From NCBI GenBank assembly GCA_009761415.1, contig QUOL01000003.1:930001-994000 (forward strand): a stretch of 64,000 nucleotides of DNA, in the 5' to 3' direction. Positions 9,456 through 22,553 of this stretch are shown one piece after another. Each line of letters starts with the position of its first letter. Within the stretch, counting starts at the first letter, position 1. A program made the translations under genes and the position numbers. The notes beneath the pieces are model-generated. The model ran no database searches. It saw only the letters and a program-made list of their open reading frames with translations, and had not been told where the DNA came from. The DNA comes from Sarcomyxa edulis. Its lineage: Eukaryota > Basidiomycota > Agaricomycetes > Agaricales > Mycenaceae.

Positions 9456-12400
9456 TTACCCTGTAATCATCGTTGTGAGAAAATATAACGTCGAACCAAC
9501 AAATCGCTGAACCGTATACAGTCAGCCATAGGAAATAACAACTGGGAAAGGCTCACAATCGAGTTTGTTATGGCAGTAAACGCCAGAATGAAAATCAGAT
9601 ACGCCTTCGTTCGACTGACCCCATTCTCGCTAGTGAAAGAACTGGTATCTTGGCCTCCGCCTAAAATGCCAACTAACAGTAGGCCCTGATAATCGTCATA
9701 AATCAGATGATAGAATCACAAGGAATAGCAACAAAACCGACGTTTGATAAAACCCAAGCCAACAAGACCTACAACGGGAAAGGTCAGTATCAATTTCTCG
9801 CTCTTGAGATCAAAGAGAAAATATGCATACATTGGTACGGACATTTGCATAATAATCCTTTGCGTCTCGCTCCCTCTCTGCATCACTAAGGACGGTGGTG
9901 GACTTTGGTACGACCTTCTTTCTATTCTTGAGATTGAACAGTGCATCTTCATATAAACCGTTGATATCTGCATCCTCGGTATATACTTCGACGGCGACAT
10001 GCGATTGACTATCTTGAGTGACTGCTCCAAGGTCAGCTACAGTCGAGTCTTGTTTAGTTCCCCATGAGATCTGCGTATAAAAGATGAGCATTTCTATCAA
10101 AGAAAATTTGAGACATAAGGATACAAACGTCGTCAAGATTCGAGAACGCGTAACTAGACCTGAGTCAATATTTCCCCAAAAACTTGTAGATTCCAAAAGA
10201 AATAACGCACATATTCAAGATGTTGATATATGTAGGTGAAAGAAGCATGTACGGCAAGAAACTCGTAATCATATGCCATGGATCAAACGCGAGAATACTG
10301 CTGATCATGTAAACTAGACATACCTTCATTAGTTTCTGATGGCGAACAAACGAGGTGAAGGCCACTCACGTCCATAGGTGATCACTACGCTGAGAATCAT
10401 AACATGGTTGGCTGCCCCTCCTTGCTTTGCCGCTTGAAGTGCACATTTTATAGACGCATAAATAAGATAGATCATGAGTACCCCCAGTGATATGGATGTC
10501 AGCTTATATTTCCACTTGGATCTGCAAGAAAAATCCATCGAATCAAGTTGCAACACAGTCCTGCTCCAGACTCGAGGGACTCACGATTGGGGTTTGTTGC
10601 CCATCGAGAAGAGGAAGCAGGCAATGACAATAGACGCCATGAAATACTATGATATTATGGACATTGAGCATATGATCTTGGGATTTGGGAACCAGCCTCA
10701 CCTGAATGAGCATATTGAAATATTTGATGCCTGTCATACCAAAGGATTCGTCTTCTAAAGAGGAAGTTAATACGACCTATGGCACGGAGACATGGAGAGT
10801 CAGAGCGTCATATGTGGTCTAAGAAGACGACAACGCACGAAGAATAGATAAAAATTGCCCTGTGATACAAAGGGTGGCCACCGATACGATAACCAGAAAT
10901 CGAAATAAACGAGCTTGTCGGCTGTAAGAAGTCACAGATTTACGCACTATGCTAAACCACGAGAATACCAGATTGATGATATTATAGACTGTCTCGAACA
11001 TCAGTGCAATCTTTCGGCCCAAGCTATGTCCAGAGCGTATTATCTGTCCCGAGTGGGCGATTGCGTAGGTGGCTGCGAAAAACGAGCCATTAAGCCACCG
11101 CCGACGTTGGCTGATGAACTCGGGTAGTGCTTCTGGAACGTCCGTCTCTCCGGTAGCCCCACTGACGTATTTGAGAACCCTAGAGATATCAAAAAGTTGA
11201 GAAAGAGACTGCAAGTGATCCACTCATCGACTCACCAGCTATAATTTGCCTTGGACACTAGTTCGAAGCACAAGATACGCTGCAAACACTCACTCAGTAA
11301 ATATCTTCATTAAGGCTGAGGTGTAGAAAAACCCACGTCCTCCGCTAGGTCTACGAGTCACAGTATGTCAATGGGGAAAATGTTGTCAAAGAAGAGGACA
11401 TACACATATTGGAAGTAAAGATATCAGTATCCCGACCATGTAGCACTTCTCCCTTGAAGTACGATGCCAGAGGACCGACACCGTTCTTATCGTTCTGCAA
11501 AGCGATATATCTGGTTTCATGCTGATCAAGAACAGTCTCAACAGACAGAGACGGGAGACATACCGATAGGCGGAGAAGGCACCGGGCTACAGATGTGAGG
11601 GATGAGGCTCAGATCCTAAATAACCCGGACCAAGGGAAAGACTCACCAGAACGCTGATGTAACCAAACATCGATTCCGTAGTCTTGTCGAGGATGCCACT
11701 AATCTTGTATTCAAAATTCTGAGCGGCCACTATGAAAAGATAACTCAGTCACAGATGTAGTAAGAGGAAGGGTCTGACCTACCAAGCGGATTCAACAGCA
11801 GCGACCAGTTCTTGCCTTTATACGTCGAAATCTCGCCACACGCACCACCGACGTTCGAATTGACATCGAACGCTTTCCAGAGCCGATAGATACTGTTGTT
11901 TCCTGGCCTGGTTCCTACATCTAGTAAGATACACACGTTCGGCTGTTGGAGCAAATTGTGGCATCAGTAATTGACACAACCAAGGCGCCAGGACGATCCC
12001 TAAGATTGAGTCGTATTGAGACCGACCTGAAGCAAGGGTCCGAAAGCATTAAAAAACCATCGGTGACTATTGATCTTCTTCTGGTTCTTCTCCTTCATGC
12101 AGAATATGATTTGAGTTGGAACAACACCCTTGTCCGGGTACTTGAAGTGCAAATTCGCGTCCAACGCGAAGGAGGTTGTATATTCGAATATATGTGCCGT
12201 GACTGGTTTTCCATCGACAAGGCGCGCCATGTGAGGTCCATCTTGGTAGACCCCAAGAAGGGTAAGACAATCGAGAACGCGTGGATGTACTTTATGGCGA
12301 CCGTCAGCAACAATGCACACCACAACCTAAATAATGAGTCAACAGGACGTATAAATAAGGGGAGTCATTTATACCTTTTGCCAGGCGTCAGGACCCCACG

Positions 12401-13638
12401 TCTGGGAGCTTTTCCGGCTGCAGAGATGGGAGATGTTACGCATCACGCCGTATAACGTTCTGCAGAATAGTACCTCATCCTCCTAGAAGAAATATCATTA
12501 ATTCTATGACGAAAAGGGATGGGGATAGCCTCACGTTATACATTGTGATGACGATGAACAATTCTGTCTTTCTCCCCATCGCATTTTGTCTCAAGAAGAA
12601 CCCCTTCTGTTCAAATTCATCTGGATCGCACGTCACCGCGGTATATCGCGTGGATAGCGTCTCTGTGTCGCCCTTCCTCGGTAGGACTAGCTTGGGTGGG
12701 ACTGGCAGAGAGTTCACGTAGTTCCCATTGGTCATAGGAATCCGTTTCGTAGTTTTATGACGACGGATTACTCGCCCAGAGGGGGCGGGGCCAAAGTGAC
12801 GCGTCTCGGTGGGTGTCTCTGGTTCAGTCGAATCAAATGAAGCTGGTGTTCGCTGATGCATATCGTAGCCTAAGTCCCCAGCATAAGTAGCATATTGCGA
12901 TTGCTCGTTTTGAAAGCCAGACTTCTCAGGGTCTCCGACGTAATGAATGCTGTCGTTACCCACGATATAATAATCCTCGTCATCGACTGCAGGAGTCGGA
13001 GAGCGAGAGCGGGGCGGACGATATGTTGCCCGAGAGTAGTTTCCTGAAGCATACGCCTCTGTGTCATGATTGAAATGATCAACAAACCCATTCGATCCTG
13101 CTGGGAGATAGTCGGGTTCGTCTGGTAACGACTGGTACGACGAAGGAAGAGATGGAGGAACATAGTCCTGATCTTCGTAGTAATTCTCGTGAGACTGAGA
13201 CGTGTCGGCAAAGGGATCTGTATTGTATGTGGGTAGGCCCTGGTGGATATCGTCTAGTTGGAGAGTCTCTCCGGTCATGATGGGGGCCAGAGACTGGCCT
13301 GGTTGATATGGACGGTATTCCGTAGACGGTCGTTGTGGATACTCGTTAGACTGAGCGACCAATTCCCCTGAGAGAGTCCCCGGTGTAGAACTGATCACGT
13401 AGCTGGAGCCAAGATCACCTTCGCCAGTGTAGGGCTGATTTTGAAGCAGGTTGTCAACGGCATGATTGATAGTGTCATAGTCTTCACTCGGCCCAGGGGT
13501 TGTTAGGTGCATAGGAGCATCGGTGAGACTATATCGCGTAAGATTTGGGTCGGCGGGGTCGTTGACATTGAGCGAGGGCGCGATGAAGGCGTGCTCATCA
13601 TCTAGAGGAATTTGAGGGACTGGTTTACGACGAGCCAT
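9456..13638 (-). CDS. chs: Chitin synthase, division I (class I-III type)
   Basis: This processive membrane glycosyltransferase makes cell-wall chitin from UDP-GlcNAc. I place the start at ATG 13636-13638 ([16 protein letters not shown]), because the nine in-frame codons upstream have no ATG. The N-terminal 330 residues are a disordered cytosolic region, followed by [20 protein letters not shown], which precedes the catalytic domain in this division. Catalytic signatures are [29 protein letters not shown] and the product-binding [10 protein letters not shown]. After these come several membrane segments and [21 protein letters not shown]. The C-terminus is rebuilt over three introns to [13 protein letters not shown] and TAA at 9456-9458. 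A dozen or so short introns interrupt the catalytic half, one of them inside AED|RILC, while the N-terminal 1.1 kb is a single exon. Class within division I is not resolved. Confidence 0.93.
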
Positions 13639-14007
13639 ATAAGCTGGGGTCTTGAAGACGCTCAAAGATACACGCTACTTTCAGCTCCTGGTTCTCCGAA
13701 GTCGGTGAGAGTTCGGGAAGGATTTCGAGGTCCGCTGGAGTTGATCGAAGAAGATGAACTTCAAGTTGAGTTGAAATTTGGAGTTACGCGTTACGCGTGA
13801 TCGTGTTGGATTTGGTGCTGTTTTAATCAGATCGCCCCGTGTAAATCAAATACCCAACTAAGTTGACGTTACAGTGCTTTCGTACAAGCTGTAAAGTTCT
13901 AAGTACGAAGTACGACTGTCTAGACGTCTATGTAGTACAAAAGGTTACAGTTACAAAATCCGTGATGCAAGTTGTGATACAATGCCATCCTTGTGATGTA
14001 TAAATGC
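13639..14007. other. 5' flank of the chitin synthase gene
   Basis: This is AT-richer intergenic DNA upstream of the chitin synthase start. There are no coding signals and no strong promoter motif on the minus strand. Confidence 0.4.
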
Positions 14008-14085
14008 TAGTCCGTAATGCAGTAGTCCATGCAGTGCAGTAGTCCGTGTAGTAGTCCGTGCAGTAGTCCGTGCAGTAGTCCATGA
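14008..14085. repeat. Short tandem repeat, 12-13-nt unit
   Basis: Imperfect copies of GCAGTAGTCCGT (variants GTAGTAGTCCGT and GCAGTAGTCCAT) follow one another five or six times. More degenerate AGTCCGTG copies extend toward 14150. It is non-coding and lies between chitin synthase and the small orphan gene. Confidence 0.8.
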
Positions 14086-14229
14086 TAATGATGATGCTCG
14101 TAGCCCGTGGTGATATACTCCGTGATGTCGTGCTCGTAGTCCGTGTCGTTTGTAGAGATATAATAAAGAATAATTTATGGGCGTGTGTCGCTCATCTAGT
14201 TAGCCATTCGCGAAGACTCCAGTTTGTCT

Positions 14230-14810
14230 TCATGAGTAGCTTCTGTGCAGAAACGAAAATACGAGGCACGCGATGCATATGCCGGCCATGATAGACTCCC
14301 GGTCATCTGTGAGGATTGTGGTGAGCAACCGCGTCCGGTTCGCAGTATCGAGAGACTGAACACTCACATCGACCGACGGATAAATGTACAATCTGTGTTT
14401 GACCTTCGTTTGCGTTGATCTGGAGATAAATTAGCTTAGGTTAGAAGGATTGCCAAAGAATGACAGACTCACGGTAATTGTCGACCCAGTAGTAACATCT
14501 ATACAATTGCCAGGTTAGCCCCGAAGAAATCACAGAGATATGACACAGACTGACTGATGTTAACAACGCTCCGATGTCCACGATTATCTGCATAGGTCGA
14601 AGCCTCTCCCCGAAAATGAACAACATTTCCTGCCACATCGCTGAGATGAGAGTCGGTTATTGTGAATTCTTTAGAGTTCTGGAAGAAAGACTGCGAACTC
14701 GGAACACTACGAGAAAAGGTGACGATGAGCAATAGCATCGACGGCGAGTTTGTGGAGAGAACGCACGAGTCTGGGCTAGAGGGGCGAGTCGGTCTATCGT
14801 ACTGTGTCAT
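14230..14810 (-). CDS. Small agaricomycete-type orphan protein, about 115 aa
   Basis: Five short exons can be joined in frame with canonical signals: donors GTGCGT, GTCAGT, GTGAGT and GTGAGT, each with an AG acceptor. The resulting protein starts MTQYDRPTRPSSPDS and carries FFQNSKEFTITDSHLSDVAGN. It continues through VTTGSTITINANEGQTQ and ends in a hydrophobic tail (SIMAGICIACLVFSFLH) with TGA at 14230-14232. I recall the FF.NS..F.I..S..S.VAGN pattern from many uncharacterised mushroom proteins, some of which have kinase, ankyrin or STAND domains attached. No biochemical function is known to me. The clean splicing over four introns argues for a real gene and not a relic. The hydrophobic tail might be a tail anchor. 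Confidence 0.55.
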
Positions 14811-17263
14811 CGCAAGGCAGATTCAAGGTGCATCAAGTTTGGAGAGGGAAAATGGAGCTGTCAATTATCCAGATCTTATCAGATGGCCGCCTTCAATTTT
14901 GCGTTCAAGTCTGACGAACCTATCTGCCCTGCGCCTGGAGGAACGAGAGCAAGGGACGGATGGAACTGTCGAGACACAAGACGGGCGAGTATTTCAACGA
15001 GGGTCTTAAGGGGGGTACCTTTCCCATTAGAGTTTTTTCACAGGTACTGCTATGAGAAGAGAGGTAGTATCTTCGAAGACTTGCGTTTGCAGCAACTCGG
15101 AAGACCAGGAGCGCTTGAAGACCAACGATCTCCTAGCTGTGTAATCGGAAATTGAATCGGGCTATGACTTCCAACCAGAGATAGATATCCCTATGCATGA
15201 TACCCTAGGACCGTTCGAAGAAATCGGATCGATTGACGGTCCACGAGCGCTAAAGGACAGGATCCTGTTTCATGGAAAGAATCGCATGCTTGGGGCGCTG
15301 AACTGCCCCCTTCGGGTCCGGGATTCCGGTTATAGTCTCATCCTATACCGGTCCATTGTGTCCCAAGTAGATATTGCGCGTTAGAATTCGAGGATAGTAT
15401 TATCTTGGGTCACGTTGAATTTCCTTGACTGGTACGATTATGAGCAATCTGTACGTCCAACTTGAGTGAAGATTAACGCCCGGGAGGTGATTTTGACACT
15501 ATTAATTGTGCGTGGAGGGGACTAAACATAGGGAGAAGCCTCCAAGAGATTACTATAAGAGTGTTAGCTCGTTTTTCTTGACGCGTATTTGACAGCTAGC
15601 TTACTTAGGCTGGGATTTTTTACGGAACATAGTCCTAAAGCACAGAATCCTGAACATCAGTGCCATGGTACACGTGCTTTCGATACCAGACGACAATACA
15701 TCTAGCGTTCGATGTCTGAAAATATCTCAGAGATAAGAATGACGCAGAAACGACAGACTCACCGAAGTATGTACAGATTTAGGTCATCATCAGCGGAGTC
15801 TATAGCCTACGCAAATATCTACATATCGTACTGAACGTCCCAGCGTCTAGCCTTTGAACAATCGTGGACCAGCGAGGATATGGAGTTGCGTGGATAGTTA
15901 AGGGTCCCACTTCAAGGTTCGGGCGAGATTTGTGCCATTGCGCAGTGTGTTGGTTGTCCCGTTATAACCTCGCGGTCGGCGCCACATGCAATACTATGGC
16001 TATAGTGTTGCTGTAAAGAATCACGAATCCGATTCGGGCTGCATCACGGTGTTGATCGCTAAAAATATGAGCTCGGGGGAGTTTGAATTTTCTCAAAGGC
16101 TAAACCACACAACGCCAAATTCCACGCATGGTCATCGTGATTTACTCAGAGTTACTACGGGAGATACGTTCTTCCGACTTTCTTTCAATCATCTTATACG
16201 GCGTCCATGCCACAAGACTAGATCAGAAGGTTCCCCCCAATTGAACCCGTATAACAGACGCTGTCGGGCTGTGCCACCTCGTGAAGACTTGGCAGTACAA
16301 GTCCGGTGATTTTCTTCCCCGCGCAGACTTGCATCGTTTACGGTTCACCGACTCGGGTTGACCTCGGGCTGGTCGACGACTTCCGGCAAATAGTCGACTC
16401 AGAAATCTGTCCAATGATGTTTTTCGGGCCGAAAGGTGTCCGACTTCCTGACCTCAGGAGGACTTCACTACTTTCGTGTTGCAGAACGGGTACCATGGAA
16501 CTAGCACTGCTGGAATTACCTGCGTCTCATTCCGTCTATGTCATAAATCCTTATATAAAGGTTGCGACTGAGTACCGATGGGTTCACTCTCTCCCATTTT
16601 ACATGTGGCTCAGTCGAGTTTAAAAAAAATGAGAATCATTGTCAGGGTGGCATGGATGCAGTGTACATATTAGGCGCTGGAGGCACAATCAGCGATTCTT
16701 CAGCTACGAAGGCACCGAGGGGACCAGTTGATGGCGGGAATCAAGCAGCTATAACAGGTGTTAGCCATGACTGGTCGAAGAAATGTCGGAGGTGAATGTG
16801 TTGTACGACAGAGTACTTCCTATGCGATGTAGAGCATTCTGCGCAGTACCACAGCATTGTTCACTCTCATGCAGAGTGTTCTCTCCGATATGATCAGAAC
16901 TTGCTGATTTATTCCAGATAGTCTATATGAAGTACTTCAGGTGACCTCCCAAATAGAAAGCTAGAAGCGTGTATATTGATTCGAATCCTCACGGTGTATC
17001 AGAATACTGACGCGGAACCGAGACGGACTGCCCAGCTCCCACGAACCTCGGTGGGTCTCCGACTCCTTGTCGCCGAAGGAAGAACTTGAATATAGAATTG
17101 CACGGGAAAGTCCGTGAAGCCAGATGGTAAAATGTGACCTGGGCGCTGAATCGAGTGCAAATGCAGGTGCGTGCGGATAGACTGGATACAGAAGAGTGCT
17201 GTCAGAAGCACAGCAGAACATACATAGCTTATAGATTAATAATTCCGATTCCCTGCGTCTCCT
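14811..17263. other. Gene-poor region of about 2.4 kb
   Basis: Open frames on both strands are short, and none gives a recognisable domain or a consistent exon chain. No terminal repeats or repeated units were found by eye. It may be old decayed sequence; nothing positive can be said. Confidence 0.5.
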
Positions 17264-18915
17264 TTATATCCCGTGGACTAAATCCAACTTCAGGCCTGCG
17301 ACCTTGAACTCTTCAAGTCGTCTCTGGTCTTCCTCGTGTCCAGGCCCAGGCAGAAGGTCGATCTTCGCATTCTTTAGCCCACCCGCGACCCATCGCGACC
17401 CTATCATATCAGCAATCTGACCATCAGGACTCCAGATACACCCACCTCTGAGCTCGATTGTCTCAAGGTGGGGACTCCAGAATTTGGCGCCGCCTCGCGG
17501 TCGTATCCGAACCGTGAGCCAACTTAGGACTTCTGGAGTTACGACGGGGTCCCAAGTCCACCAATTTTCCCCTAGGACATGTTCTATAACGAGCGTCTTG
17601 AGCTGACTTATCGCGGAATGCTTCAGTAGGTCAATGAGTTGATTACTTGTCATGGCTGTATCGGAGAGCCGAAGGGTCGATATTTTGCAAGCCGAGCGAG
17701 TCATGAACTCTGTAAAATTATCTCGAGGCCACAGACCTTGTTGCTGTAATAGAGGTCGGGCGATGGTGCTTTTCGTCCGAACGGCGACTTCCTCGAGGGA
17801 TGGTACAGTCAGCCGATCGAATAATGATGCCAATTCGTCGTGAGGCATATTCAGGTCGAGGGACTTGAGGCCTTCATGCACTAGGGGATCCTGGAAATTT
17901 GAGAGAAGTACGTCGGGTAGACCGTCTTCTATTTCGATCCCAAACGCGCAATGTTCGAGATCTGGACAACTGTCCAATATAAGGAGGGCCAAACCAACAG
18001 AATTTACACAATCCAAGGAGAGATGGACCAGCTGGCTCCAAGGAGCCGTCATATCCCCTTGCAATATGTTCGTAGAGACCGGAGTAGAGTAATTCGGCAC
18101 TTGGGAGATGGATACACTCGTAAGCAGGGGAGCAGATTTGAATATCTGGAAGCTACCCAGCGTGTGTTGACGAGGAGGATAAAATAGACGCATATCGAAT
18201 GTTTCCAGCAGCGGTGCCTCTTGCACGAGGATCCGGAGTAGAGACGCAGAAGTTGGGCCGCAGAGGTTCAAACGTAGGTGTTTCCAGCGGGATGCGTGCC
18301 CGATAAGTATCTCCAGAGTATCCCGCGTGGCAATATGATTAGTAGGCGTTTCGTTCTGTTGACGAAAGGCCAGACAGAGTGGGAGTGCACCGGACCTAGT
18401 CAACCAAGCTTTGGCCAAATCTAATGAAGGATGAATGTTTCCAGAGGATACGGTCAAAGAGAGTGATGTCCACAGGGCAGGAGTAGCTGATGCGACACTA
18501 CGCCAGCCTTGACAGATATGGCAGAGGAGTAGAGGGGCTAGTTTAGGATTCGGAACATCATAAGTCTGCTCTTCGGGGAGGCAGGCCACGAAAATCAATT
18601 CCCAGATGTCGGTTGGTATACGTCTGGCCGGAGATATCAAGGCGACGTGTAGCTGTATGGCTTTGTTAGTGTCGGCCCATCCTCGGGCGACTTCGGTGGA
18701 AACGAGCTTGATTTCGGAAGGCATGATGGAGGCTTCGAGTTGTATCAGGTCGGCTTGCTTCTGCGCAAGGAATTCCCGGATTAAAATGGCCTCGGAGCAT
18801 GACGGGATGAGGTTGGTGTTGAGCAAGTACGGCACGGGAGAAGAGATGGCAATCTGAAGTGGAGGCGTAAGTATTCAATGACGTGCGGAGAAGATTCAAA
18901 ACTGACTTTCGGCAT
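17264..18915 (-). CDS. F-box / leucine-rich-like protein
   Basis: The long exon encodes about 520 residues. It contains an F-box-like segment (ARRIPTDIWELIFVACLPEE...LLLCHICQGWRSVASATPALWTSL) preceded by a helix rich in Gln and Leu (EFLAQKQADLIQLEASI), the standard agaricomycete F-box architecture. The rest is leucine-rich-like. The frame at 18835 opens with GTG. A better start is ATG at 18913-18915 (MPK), spliced by a GTCAGT..CAG intron to IAISSPVPYLLNTN. Such proteins usually recruit substrates to SCF ubiquitin ligases through Skp1. The substrate is unknown. The remainder of the gene is intronless. Confidence 0.75.
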
Positions 18916-20356
18916 TCTGTGCAGCCAAAGTTGACCCTGGGTGGTACCGCGCAGATAGAAGAACGCACTGGGTACGTCAGGAAGAACAAACGCTAGAAAA
19001 GGAGAAGTACGAAGGGCATTAATGTCTCACATTGTGAGGGGTAAAGCCGAGAAAGGTCTAGGTAGGAGGGGAGAGGCGGGGAAGTGCATCCGAAAACATG
19101 TTTCTCCTATAAATTCAATTTAGCATCCGTCGACATCTCACTTCCACGCGAACAATTTGCGTTTCTGTGATACGTTGCTTGTGCATGCTATTTCGAGGAG
19201 ATGTACTTTCTGAAGTACACCTGGTGTTACCTGGGGCATTATGTTAGCGTCCATGTCCGAAGTCGAAGGCCAATGGGGTCGACGCGGCAGGCGCGGCGTG
19301 CATGGGAGGTTTATTCTGGGCCAATGGGAACGAGCCAATGAGAAGCCGAGCCTATATAGTCTTTCAGATCCTCCGGCACAAACGTATATACTGAACTCTA
19401 CTGAGCTGTGCAATTCTGGAGCACAAGGAGATGCCAAATAGATAGGATGCATATGTACTCCGAATTCAGGCCACAAAAAAAACAGCGCTTCAACGATCTC
19501 CAAATTGGTATCATATGGGAAGGATACATGATCTCGCATGACATCGTGAAGTCATCTAGGTCATCCAGTCGAGGAACGACGACGAAACTCTGGCGCCACC
19601 AAGGGGTCAAGTTGAAGCACATTTCTCTCGCATGCGATCAGGCAGGATCAGGTGTGCGATAGCATGAAATCGAGAGGAAATCCAGGCCACCCCTGACATC
19701 AAATGCGCTCGCGACTTGTAGAAGGATCTGACGTCCCGGGTAACCGAGGTTCGATATTTCCTTCGCAAGATGTTTGCGAAAACTTCTGAGATGCAAGACA
19801 GACAGTAGTGACGACAGTGAGGTCCTTGGACGGCGGCGGGTACCGCGGAAGGTTGATAGGGTCTGAGACACCAACCGCATAGCCTGGAAGTAGAATTGTA
19901 GGAGATTGAGCGGACGTGTCGTAAAAGGACATGTATCCAGCCAGCTGCAAGCCAGCTGTCCTGCCACTCGTCTCAGGTGGAAGTGGGGGCGGCATGGTTG
20001 GGAGCAAGGCCGACGAATCACGGACGTTGTGTACAATATTTTGTAGTATAAATTATCCGTCAAGCCGTTCCGGCGGTAGTCCAGCGACGATGAGCGGGGA
20101 TGGGGTCGCAGGGGAGTGGGGAGGGTCGTCGGCCGTTCGGCAACATTACCGGGACAAATGGCCGGCGCATTTCTTGATAAAAAAAGTAATCAAATCTCCG
20201 GGACAAATTGATTCTCCTGCTGGGACTGGTGACCGGCCATACGCTTCGTTATCCTTTTTTATCAGAGTTTCTTCTTGCCTTCGTACTTTTTCTTTCTGCT
20301 TCCAGTCTTTCGTCGTGCTCGTCGCCAGTTCATCTCAACTTCCCCCATCATCGTCT
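18916..20356. other. Intergenic region with promoter-like cluster
   Basis: About 1.4 kb without a credible gene lies between divergent F-box (-) and ERT1-like (+) genes. It holds the CCAAT/TATA cluster described separately. The last 150 bp before the ERT1-like ATG are pyrimidine-rich (CT blocks around 20250-20310), as often seen upstream of fungal start sites. Confidence 0.4.
19270..19358 (+). promoter_or_regulatory. Three CCAAT boxes followed by a TATA-like box
   Basis: CCAAT occurs at about 19271, 19320 and 19334 on the plus strand, followed by CTATATAG at about 19351. The order and spacing look like a core promoter firing rightward. The next recognised gene on + starts almost 1 kb further on. 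It may therefore drive a long 5' UTR of the ERT1-like gene or an unannotated transcript. Confidence 0.3.
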
Positions 20357-22553
20357 ATGTCGACGATCCATGCCACGCCCTACAACGCGCACGCATCTCT
20401 GGGGGTAAATCCTACTGCCGTATCGCCGGTCTATGTTAATCCAGCCCAAATGCAAAACTCAAATGCGAAAGCAGGCCCTTCTTCGTCATCTACATTCTCG
20501 TCCTCCACCGCCCCAAAGAAAAAATCCCCACCAGCGCCCGTAAAACGAAAGAGATCCGACCCCTCAGACGAAAGCGGGGACGGTGCACCTACGTCACAAG
20601 TTCGAAAGAACAGGGAGGGACCCAAGAAAAAGAAAGCAAATCGTGCTTGCTTTCACTGCCAAAAGGCCCATCTCACCTGCGACGATTGTACGTCTCCTTG
20701 TCTTCCTTTGTGTTATATTTTCTTACGTTTGACACGTATCGTCAGCGCGGCCTTGTCAACGTTGCGTGAAACGCGGGATTGCTCCCACTTGTACAGAGGG
20801 TCATCGCAAGAAGGCAAAATATCTGCTGGACGAGGAGGAACTTGGTATGTACCGTCACATATTATTCACGCCTCGTAAGACGTCCTGGACCGTCGTATCT
20901 GATCACGTGCACGTAGAACAACTCAAACGGAGCAAGTCGTCAGCGCCAGAGGGAAGTCAGGAGCCACCTGCAGTTACATCAGGTATGCATATATATTTCC
21001 GTCCAATTACCATGCAACTTATATATATTTTCTGTCGGATCACCAGCCGAGTCTTATACTCCCCAGACGAACAACGACTCACTGTTCAACGTTTCTTTCG
21101 ACCCTAGTTTCAGTTTCGGTTCGGAGGCTGCAAATATGGAATACTCCATTCTGTCTGCTATTCTCGGAAACCCCAGTCCCCCACAAACGACACGCACACC
21201 CCCACCGCCTCCCCCACCATCCCAATTCCCACCGTGGTCTACTGAGTCCATCTCCCTCCATCATAATTATGGACAATCGCCGCCATCTAGGACGTATGGT
21301 TCTGCATCGTACAATGTCGATTCTCAAGTGTCCACGTCTCCAAATACCTCCAATTTCATGGCATACCCGTACCAAATTCAGCGGTCTTCCAGCGATACGC
21401 AAGACCAGCTTCAATACCCTCAGTTCCTACCTCCACAGTCACCACGTCAGCAACCGCAGACCGATCTCCATCCTTTAGCACCCCGTCATCCTGAAGCGCG
21501 TTCTCCGCTCAACAACAGTGGTGTCTTCATCCGTGCTGCATCACCTCGCGGCCTGTTTTCGCCACCGCCCTCAAATCACAGCAACTCGCCTACCTCTTCA
21601 TCATCAATGCCTCCGGGCTGCACAGAGCTTGCGCTCACCCGGCCGTCTTCGTGTCAAAGCTCTCAACTGCAAAGCATACACGACCGTGTATTGACTCCGT
21701 ATGACTATACGCAAGGCTACCATTTCCTCATGAAACACTTGCCAAGCCGGTGCGTTTTGTTATGAGCAAGTCTTTGTGCAGGAGAAAAACGGAGGACCCC
21801 TTGGGAACTCCAAGGCTGATTTATCATTTTTGTTCCCTTCCCTTGGCGTCTCTGATTCTCCCTTCGCTTTTTTGTATTTTTTCCGAACGGTAAGATTCGA
21901 GAAGAATGATATACTCCGTGTGGTCCGGGCACTGGCAATCTTCAGACCGTCGCTCATTGCCCTTCAAATGCCACTGTCCTTGGACGATGAGGTTTTCGCA
22001 GAAAAGTGTTTCCAGAGAACGTTACTGGTATGTTTTGCGCTACCTTTCTTCTCGTAGCACGTGTACTGACTGTCATGTTTGAATATAGGAACTAGACAAG
22101 CTCATCTCATTCAGCGGTACACCTACCGTCGTATGGCGAAGAACTGGAGAAATATGTCTTGTTGCGCCCGAGTTCTGTATGCTCACAGATTGGTCCAGCG
22201 AAGAGCTGATTGGTGGCAAAAAGTACATCTATGAGGTACGATATCCTTATCATGCTCCGGATTGTTGTGCACAACTAACGCCTATCCAATCTAGCTTTTC
22301 GAGAACCAGTCCGTTGTGGAGTACTGGGAAAACTTCGCTTCGCATGCGTTTGAGAACACGACACAATCTGTCTACTCGCATTGCGTCTTGCTCAAACCAT
22401 CAGGAGCACCGGTTCCTTCTACATTCTGTTTTTCTATTCGAAGGGATTTGTTCGATCTTCCGAGCATTGTTATAGGTATGCACCGTTACAACCTTTGCTC
22501 GCACGTTTGCTGACGTCGTGTCTTGTGCAGGACAATGGTTGCCTTTGTTGTAA
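20357..22553 (+). CDS. ERT1: Zn2Cys6 and PAS-domain regulator, ERT1/AcuK-like
   Basis: The N-terminal exon is Ser/Lys-rich and leads into the zinc cluster NRACFHCQKAHLTCDD, spliced to ARPCQRCVKRGIAPTC. This gives the six cysteines of a binuclear zinc cluster, and GHRKKAKYLLDEEEL follows it. The middle is Pro/Ser/Gln-rich (residues about 150-370). The C-terminal part starts FEKNDILRVVRALAIFRPSLIALQ. It continues with LDKLISFSGTPTVVWRRTGEI, a PAS-like fold, and ends DLFDLPSIVIGQWLPLL with TAA at 22551-22553. This arrangement matches fungal activators of gluconeogenesis (ERT1/RDS2, AcuK), which act on genes such as PEP carboxykinase. Introns are about seven and canonical. Function is inferred from the family and is untested for this species. 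Confidence 0.88.

Noticed and set aside
15986..16795. Three overlapping plus-strand frames
   Set aside because: No family resemblance and no plausible introns linking them; treated as chance open frames in the gene-poor region.
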